From Verrucomicrobiota bacterium (lineage in GTDB: Bacteria; Verrucomicrobiota; Verrucomicrobiia; Opitutales; Opitutaceae), in NCBI GenBank assembly GCA_030832235.1, contig JAURJO010000119.1, positions 1 through 10,495 on the forward strand: DNA of 10,495 bases. Direction: 5' to 3'. The translations under genes and the position numbers were made by a program. Positions 5,944 to 10,495 of the stretch are shown here, piece by piece (positions within the stretch are counted from its first letter, which is position 1; every line of letters starts with the position of its first letter). The notes below the pieces were generated by a model, which searched no databases, was not told the DNA's origin, and saw only the letters and a list, made by a program, of their open reading frames with translations.

Positions 5944-8900
5944 TCAGAACGTGTACGTACCGCGGAGGGTCCAGTTGTGGCGCACGCGGGGGAGCAGGTA
6001 GCGGACGATCACGCCGGGGGCGGTCGCGGAGTACGGGAGGCGTGCCTCCTGGCCGAGGATGTTCTCCACGTTGAGCTGGAGATCGAGGGCTTGGCCGCGT
6101 CGCAGGGCGATGCGTTTGCCCAGCATGCCGCTCCATGTGATGGCGCTGCGGCCGAGGATGACGGCATCCTGATTCGCGGCGTCGTAGCCGATCACAGCCG
6201 GTCCCCGGTGGTTGGCCCCGAGCCCGGCGCGCCCGCCGCGCAGGAAGCGCGGGGCGGCGGCGGAGAATCGGTAACTGGAGAACGCGTTGAAGGTCTGCTC
6301 GACGTGGGCGAACGGCGACTTGCCGGTGCCGCGCAGGAACGGATCGGCGACCGAGAGCCCGTAGGCATACACGTCGGCGAAAGTGGCTGGGTTGGTCACG
6401 AAGTCGCGCTGCGGCGTGCCATCGCGGGTGCGGACAAACGTCGCGACCGCGGCGGGCGTGTCGTCGAGGGTGGCCCGGCTGTTTTCCCAGGCCGGCTTCA
6501 CGCTCGCGAGGAAGGCCATCGAGTCGGAGAGGATGTTCGCCTGGCGGAGTTGGTTGCGGGCGGCGTTCAGCGTGATGCTCCAACCCGGCGTGAGGCGACC
6601 GGTGATCTCGATCTCGGTGCCCCGTCCCTCGAGATCGGAGGCGTCGCGCGCCTGCGACTCCGTGTTCAGGAGCGTGATGCCGGCGGCGGCAACCAAGGCG
6701 GGCAGGGGCTGGCCGCGGGCGCGGAGCGTCGTGAGAGCCGCATTGGCGGCGGTGCAGATGCTGTTCTTGGGCGCGTTGAGCGAGGGCTGGAACTGGTTTA
6801 CGCCGTCCGCGCGATAGACGTTCACGTTGGCCGAGAGGCGGCCGCCGAGCAGCATGAAGCGCAGGCCGTAGTCCTGACCTTCGCCCTCGATCGGCGGCAG
6901 GACGCGAGCGAAGATGTCCTTGAAAGCACCCTGCGGGAACACGCTTTGCGATCGGTTGTAGGATACGCCGAGCCACGGCAGGGCGGTGACGACGGCACCA
7001 AGGGTTTTTGTGGCGCCGTTGGAAACGGTACGGGTCGCGCCCTCAAAGCGGTAGGGGCGGGTGATCCATGCGTTGGTGGAGTTGGGCAGGCGTTCGCCGC
7101 CCGCGTTGGCGTCCATGACCTCGGCGCGATCGCGGCGGTAGCCGCCGGTGAGCACCGCGCGGTCATCGGCCCAGCGGCTCTGGAGTGCGAGCATGCCGCT
7201 GGTATTTTTCGACCCGACCCATGGATAAAGTCCGTTGTAAGCAAAGCCGGGCTTCATCCCCGGAGATTCCGGGATGGGGTTGGCCCACGCATCGAGGCCG
7301 CCGCGCACTCCGCCGGGCTTATCGAACTCCAGGTAGGTACGGCGTAAAATGATGTTGGTCGCGGAGTCGATGGGCTGCGTGTTGCCGGGCGCGAGGTTGT
7401 ATTCGGCGATGACACCGTTGCCAAAATAGCTGCGTTCCTTCTGCCAGGCGGCCGCGAGGCTGTGCCGGCCGAGCCACGCGCGGCGGCGCGAGAGGTCGAG
7501 CTCGTACCCGATCGTGGCGCGCCAGGTCTCGCTGCGCTGGTCGAAGAGCTGGCGGATCGCCTGCGATTGCACATAGGGCAGGCCGACGAAAGGGTTGGCC
7601 CGCGCAATGTCGGGCAGCAGCGTTCCGGGCAGACGGCCTGCCGCGATCACGGAGTCGCCGTCGGCGAAGTAGGCGCCGGGCAGGACGGGATTCGCGTCAC
7701 CGACGGCGTTGGCGTTGGGCTGGGTGAAACCGCGGAAGTAGGTCGTGCGGGCGTAGCCGAGCTCGACGCTCACGGGGCCGACCCGCTGATCGATGAAGAC
7801 CGAGGCAAGCGTGTAGTCATTGTTCGAGCTGCGGCCTGGCCCGGCGAGATAAGCGTTGGCGGGGATCACTTGGCCGTAGAACGGGTCGTCCACCGTGCCG
7901 CCGGAGGGAGCGGCGCCGGCGCTGATCGTTTCGAAGAAGCCCGGTGCCTGAGTGCCCGCGAGGTCTGGACGCATGTCGGCGCCCGTCGTGGAGAGACGGA
8001 ACGGCTGTGCACGCACCTGCGGCGCGTAGACGACCTGGAGGGTGTTGATCACGCGCAGCAGCGAGGGCGCGGGGTTGGCGGCGGGTTGGAGCGGATTCGG
8101 GGCGCGCGGTGCACCGTTAAGTACCCACCGCGAGTAGCCGAAGTCGGCCTGAGGGAAATTGCCGGGGGTGATCTGCTGGCGGACCATGCGTTCGATGCCG
8201 GCGCGCACCTGCGTGCCTTTGAACGGCTGCCACGTCGTCGCGACGGCCGCCCCCCTGGCCTTGAGCATCTCGAACTCGAACCAGCCGCCGCGGTCCTCCC
8301 CCATCGCGTTGGTGCGGAGCGCGAGTTGGTCCTTGATGAGCGGGAAAGCGAAGTCGGCCTCGCTGCGTTTCTTCCCCCAGCGGCCGACCGTGAATTGCGC
8401 CGATTTCTGGCGGCCGTTGAGCACCGCGCGCTTGGAGTTGAGGTTGAACGCCCCGCCCGGGCGGCTTGCGCCGTAGAGAATCGAGTTGGGACCCCGGCTC
8501 ACATCCGCGCGATCAACATTGAAACGGTCGTTCGCGAGAATGCCGCGGCTCTGGACCATGTTCGGCAGGTAGTCGCGCGTGATGACTGACTCGGTGAAAC
8601 CGCGGATGGAGGCGCGGACATCCCAAGCCTGCGCGAGGCCACCGCCGGAATCGGTGCGCTCGTTGTCGGAGCTCATCGCGAACTTCAGCATGTCGGCCAC
8701 ATTCTCCGCGCCGATGTCGGAGAGAAATTCACTGGTGAGCACCGAGATCGCCGCGGGCGTGTGGAACAGCGACGCGTTCATGCGCGTGCCGGAAAGGGTG
8801 TTGGCGGCGCGGTAGCCCTCGTCGCCTTCGGTCGAGACAACGAACGGTGAGAGCTGCACGGCGGAACCGCCGGGTTCGGCGGCCGGAAGCAGGGCGCCCA

Positions 8901-8958
8901 GAACTGGGAACAGTAGCACGACCGGCATTAGCCGGCTCTGGACGCGGAGGTGGGGCAT
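5944..8958 (-). CDS. TonB-dependent outer-membrane receptor (Opitutaceae-like type)
   Basis: A 1004-residue outer-membrane transporter that would import a substrate with energy from TonB/ExbBD. Residues 1-27 are a signal peptide (basic MPHLRVQSR, core VVLLFPVLGALLPA). A TonB-box-like V-Q-L-S-P-F-V-V follows at 34-41, then G-Y-R-A-A-N-T-L-S-G-T-R (48-59). The plug domain (about 65-180) shows P-A-A-I-S-V-L (68-74), R-A-S-I-R-G-F (115-121) and V-S-R-G-P-N-S-I-L-Y-G (153-163) followed by R-P-G-G-A-F-N (166-172). The rest is barrel with alternating aromatic strands, ending R-G-T-Y-T-F with the terminal phenylalanine needed for outer-membrane assembly. The start ATG at 8958-8956 is the first ATG in the open frame and gives a good signal peptide; the upstream TTG extension does not. 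No SusD-like lipoprotein is adjacent. Copies of one palindromic repeat flank the gene. The substrate is unknown; neighbouring hydrolases hint at a glycan or glycolipid fragment. Confidence 0.95.
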   Translation of the reverse strand: MPHLRVQSRLMPVVLLFPVLGALLPAAEPGGSAVQLSPFVVSTEGDEGYRAANTLSGTRMNASLFHTPAAISVLTSEFLSDIGAENVADMLKFAMSSDNERTDSGGGLAQAWDVRASIRGFTESVITRDYLPNMVQSRGILANDRFNVDRADVSRGPNSILYGASRPGGAFNLNSKRAVLNGRQKSAQFTVGRWGKKRSEADFAFPLIKDQLALRTNAMGEDRGGWFEFEMLKARGAAVATTWQPFKGTQVRAGIERMVRQQITPGNFPQADFGYSRWVLNGAPRAPNPLQPAANPAPSLLRVINTLQVVYAPQVRAQPFRLSTTGADMRPDLAGTQAPGFFETISAGAAPSGGTVDDPFYGQVIPANAYLAGPGRSSNNDYTLASVFIDQRVGPVSVELGYARTTYFRGFTQPNANAVGDANPVLPGAYFADGDSVIAAGRLPGTLLPDIARANPFVGLPYVQSQAIRQLFDQRSETWRATIGYELDLSRRRAWLGRHSLAAAWQKERSYFGNGVIAEYNLAPGNTQPIDSATNIILRRTYLEFDKPGGVRGGLDAWANPIPESPGMKPGFAYNGLYPWVGSKNTSGMLALQSRWADDRAVLTGGYRRDRAEVMDANAGGERLPNSTNAWITRPYRFEGATRTVSNGATKTLGAVVTALPWLGVSYNRSQSVFPQGAFKDIFARVLPPIEGEGQDYGLRFMLLGGRLSANVNVYRADGVNQFQPSLNAPKNSICTAANAALTTLRARGQPLPALVAAAGITLLNTESQARDASDLEGRGTEIEITGRLTPGWSITLNAARNQLRQANILSDSMAFLASVKPAWENSRATLDDTPAAVATFVRTRDGTPQRDFVTNPATFADVYAYGLSVADPFLRGTGKSPFAHVEQTFNAFSSYRFSAAAPRFLRGGRAGLGANHRGPAVIGYDAANQDAVILGRSAITWSGMLGKRIALRRGQALDLQLNVENILGQEARLPYSATAPGVIVRYLLPRVRHNWTLRGTYTF

Positions 8959-8996
8959 GGGGTGGGGAGCGGCGCCATGGGCATCCGCTCGGGAGA

Positions 8997-9006
8997 GAAA
9001 CGTTTT
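8997..9006. promoter_or_regulatory. LacI-type operator-like palindrome upstream of the receptor
   Basis: GAAACGTTTT at 8997-9006 contains the perfect palindrome AAACGTTT with a central CG, the arrangement typical of operators bound by LacI/GalR-family repressors. It lies about 40 bp upstream of the receptor ATG. Symmetry breaks just outside the core, and an 8-bp palindrome can occur by chance. Sugar-responsive control of a transporter would make sense, but this is a weak prediction. Confidence 0.3.
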
Positions 9007-9154
9007 CCGATGCGCGTGCGGCAACGGGGAAATGTTCGGCGCCGCCGCCGGGAATCCTGAAGCAATTTCATGTCGATAGGCTGGATCGTCAGCGATGCCC
9101 TCGTGGCGTGTCTCGAAACCCAAGAGGCGCTATTCCCCGTGATTTTCTCCTCAA

Positions 9155-9226
9155 AAACAATGAACGCCCTGACCCCATTGCGCCGGATTCAGCCCCATGC
9201 CGAAGGGGTCAGGGCGTTCAATGTTT
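9155..9226. repeat. Palindromic dispersed repeat, copy B
   Basis: Arms of 22 nt at 9155-9176 and 9205-9226 are reverse complements at 21 of 22 positions around a 28-nt loop. The left arm is identical over all 22 nt to the left arm of copy C (9366-9387), and the core matches copy A near 5911. It lies about 200 bp upstream of the receptor ATG. Confidence 0.85.
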
Positions 9227-9365
9227 CGAACCGTCGTCTTGGCCGAGTTGGTGAGGGGCGGCTGCGCAGTGGCTTTTCAGGCTCTTAAAGATATTTAAAA
9301 CGAAGCTAATCAGAAGTTTACGTATTTTGTCGGGATTTTCTGGTCCTTGGTTTGCGCGCACTGGC

Positions 9366-9402
9366 AAACAATGAACGCCCTGACCCCTTAGCCGAAGGGG
9401 TC
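9366..9402. repeat. Palindromic dispersed repeat, copy C (shortened)
   Basis: The left arm (9366-9387) is identical to copy B, but the right arm is cut short to GGGGTC and then diverges. The remainder folds differently: GACCCCTT at 9382-9389 pairs exactly with AAGGGGTC at 9395-9402 around a 5-nt loop. The hairpin begins 13 bp after the stop of the ceramidase-like gene and could help end its transcript, though the sequence after it on the minus strand has only a weak T-rich stretch. Confidence 0.75.
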
Positions 9403-9415
9403 GCGCTGGATGGGA

Positions 9416-10495
9416 TCAGCGGCTGGCGGCGGTGCGGGCGAGGAGGTCGCGGGATTTTTCTACGATGCGGTCCTCGAGACCGGGTGCCCAAGGGCCGGGC
9501 TGGCCGTAGGGTACCATAGACGTGTCGCCCTCGTAACGGCCCTCCTTGAGCACGCGCTCGCTCGGGATGTAGGCCATGACGTCGTTGGAGTAGCCGAAGA
9601 CCCAGACGTTGTCGCCCGCTTCGCGGCGCAGGCGCAGCGCGTAGTCGACGACGACCTCGCCGCCCAGCGCGACCCATGACAGTGCGCCGAGTCGCCATGC
9701 CTGCACGGGATAGTCGTACTGCAGGAGCTTGTCACCGCGGGTGCGGATGAGTTCGCGAACCGACGCGGCCCAGGCGCGGTGCATGCCTTGATTGGCCTGC
9801 TGCTTGGTCTCGGCCTCGTGCAGCTGCTCTTCAGTGGGTCGCCGGGAAAAGTTCAGCGTGATGTCCTCCAGCGCCGAGGAAAATCCGCCCTCCACCGGCG
9901 TGAGGGAGCGCGTGAGCGCGCGGTCGGCGGCGTCGGCCAGGGCGCGGCCGTGCTCCTCGGCGAACTTCTCCTCGCGGCGCGGGCCGGGATTGATATCCGC
10001 GCCGCAGCCGATCGTGAACAGCACGTTTGCGCCGGGGTGCCGGCGTTCCAGCTCCACCATGGCGCTGCCGGCGTAGTCGCCGTGCCACTTGAAAATGCCG
10101 AGGGTGGTGTTGTGGCAGGCGTACGAGACGAGCAGCGCGCGCAGGGCTCCGTCCGCGCCGCGCACGGCGAGGATCGGCACGCGGGGGTCGAAGGGGCCCT
10201 TGAGTTTCCCTGCGGCGCGCAGGGCGACGACGTCCTTCTCGGGGTTCTCGCGGCGGTTGAAACCGAAGTGGGCCTCATCCGCGCCCCAGGCGATGCGCGC
10301 CGGGGCCAGCGCGGCGAGGGCGGCGTCGGCCGCGCGGATCATGCGTTGCTCCAAGTCGCGGGTGTAGGCGATCGACTTGGCGAGGCCGTCGGGCGGCAGC
10401 ACCTGAATGCCGTTGAGGTTGCCCGCGAGCTGCGGCGAGCAGTGGGTATGCGAGACGTTCACCATCACGGCGCTGCGCGGCAGGCCGTGGCGGCG
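9416..10495 (-). CDS. Neutral/alkaline ceramidase-like metallohydrolase, partial (N-terminus missing)
   Basis: The last 359 codons are present; the frame stays open to the right edge, so the apparent GTG/ATG near 10468 is internal. Family landmarks of neutral ceramidase, a zinc amidase, are visible in order: V-N-V-S-H-T-H-C-S-P (12-21 of the visible part) with the two zinc-binding histidines, A-C-H-N-T-T (126-131) with a third histidine, G-C-G-A-D-I-N-P (163-170), G-G-E (278-280) and G-Y-S-N-D-V-M-A-Y (301-309), placed like the Glu and Tyr that complete the zinc site. Classical enzymes have G rather than C after S-H-T-H-S and carry a further C-terminal domain; here the protein ends about 50 residues after the Tyr motif. 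Shortened forms like this are common in environmental bacteria and need not act on ceramide. A signal peptide cannot be judged. It is upstream of the receptor gene on the same strand. Confidence 0.9.
   Translation of the reverse strand, partial: RRHGLPRSAVMVNVSHTHCSPQLAGNLNGIQVLPPDGLAKSIAYTRDLEQRMIRAADAALAALAPARIAWGADEAHFGFNRRENPEKDVVALRAAGKLKGPFDPRVPILAVRGADGALRALLVSYACHNTTLGIFKWHGDYAGSAMVELERRHPGANVLFTIGCGADINPGPRREEKFAEEHGRALADAADRALTRSLTPVEGGFSSALEDITLNFSRRPTEEQLHEAETKQQANQGMHRAWAASVRELIRTRGDKLLQYDYPVQAWRLGALSWVALGGEVVVDYALRLRREAGDNVWVFGYSNDVMAYIPSERVLKEGRYEGDTSMVPYGQPGPWAPGLEDRIVEKSRDLLARTAASR

Larger units (their letters stand above)
8959..9415. other. Gene-free region upstream of the receptor gene
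   Basis: No credible gene lies in these 457 bp. From left to right it contains a leader of about 200 bp next to the receptor start with an operator-like palindrome, palindromic repeat copy B, about 50 bp of ordinary GC-rich sequence, a conspicuously AT-rich block (about 9280-9345), and repeat copy C beside the ceramidase-like stop. The AT-rich block contrasts with everything around it and is the best candidate for promoter DNA. I could not find a convincing -35/-10 pair in it. If the receptor is transcribed from there, its leader would include copy B. Confidence 0.6.

Noticed and set aside
5863..7347. 494-codon plus-strand open frame opposite the receptor's 3' half
   Set aside because: It is a mirror of the receptor's codon bias, starts within a repeat arm and shows no family motif.
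5944..8958. SusC/SusD-type polysaccharide utilisation pair
   Set aside because: No SusD-like lipoprotein is adjacent, and the receptor lacks the extra N-terminal carboxypeptidase-like domain usual in SusC proteins.
8959..9123. 55-residue extension of the receptor from a TTG start
   Set aside because: It would bury the signal peptide inside the protein; the ATG at 8958 gives a normal signal sequence.
5841..9402. CRISPR array
   Set aside because: The repeats are palindromic, few, irregularly spaced by kilobases and separated by a gene; there are no spacers or cas genes.
5841..9402. Insertion sequence or composite transposon around the receptor
   Set aside because: No transposase frame and no target-site duplication could be seen; the repeats are better described as short palindromic elements.
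10463..10468. GTG/ATG near the right edge as the true start of the ceramidase-like gene
   Set aside because: The upstream codons continue the family motif (G-L-P-R-S-A-V-M-V-N), so the start lies outside the window.

Overview
The window is a GC-rich bacterial segment in which every credible gene lies on the minus strand. The best taxonomic guess is a verrucomicrobium of the Opitutaceae type. This rests on three things: the receptor carries the 'LSPF.V' and 'GY.A..TLSGTR' signature at its mature N-terminus that I associate with the large TonB-dependent receptor families of that group; Gfo/Idh/MocA oxidoreductases, ceramidase-like hydrolases and unclassified glycosidase-like proteins commonly sit together there; and Shine-Dalgarno sequences are weak or absent before almost every start. 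The assignment is an inference from gene content, not a proven identification.

In the direction of transcription (right to left) the layout is as follows. (1) A neutral/alkaline ceramidase-like metallohydrolase enters from the right edge without its N-terminus and ends at 9416. (2) A 457-bp gene-free stretch carries two copies of a palindromic repeat, an AT-rich block and a LacI-type operator-like palindrome. (3) A complete TonB-dependent outer-membrane receptor spans 8958 to 5944. (4) A short gap holds a third copy of the same palindrome plus a half copy. (5) A MetE-core, zinc-dependent methyltransferase-like enzyme spans 5779 to 4751 and is closed by a convincing intrinsic terminator. (6) A gap packed with hairpins follows. 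(7) A three-gene run then has small gaps (46 and 31 bp): a 775-residue glycoside-hydrolase-like protein, a Gfo/Idh/MocA oxidoreductase, and a small secreted protein of unknown function. (8) After an imperfect long inverted repeat, the first 87 residues of a possible mutarotase-like protein run off the left edge.

Read together, the genes look like part of a catabolic locus for a carbohydrate or glycoconjugate: an outer-membrane importer, candidate hydrolases, and a sugar-type NAD(P)-dependent oxidoreductase. The MetE-core enzyme could be ordinary C1 metabolism or could accept methyl groups from the substrate; the sequence does not decide. The substrate cannot be read from the sequence. No transposase, phage gene, tRNA, rRNA or CRISPR array was seen. 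The features most deserving follow-up are the palindromic repeat family that brackets the receptor gene and the glycosidase-like protein, which matches no family I can name with certainty.
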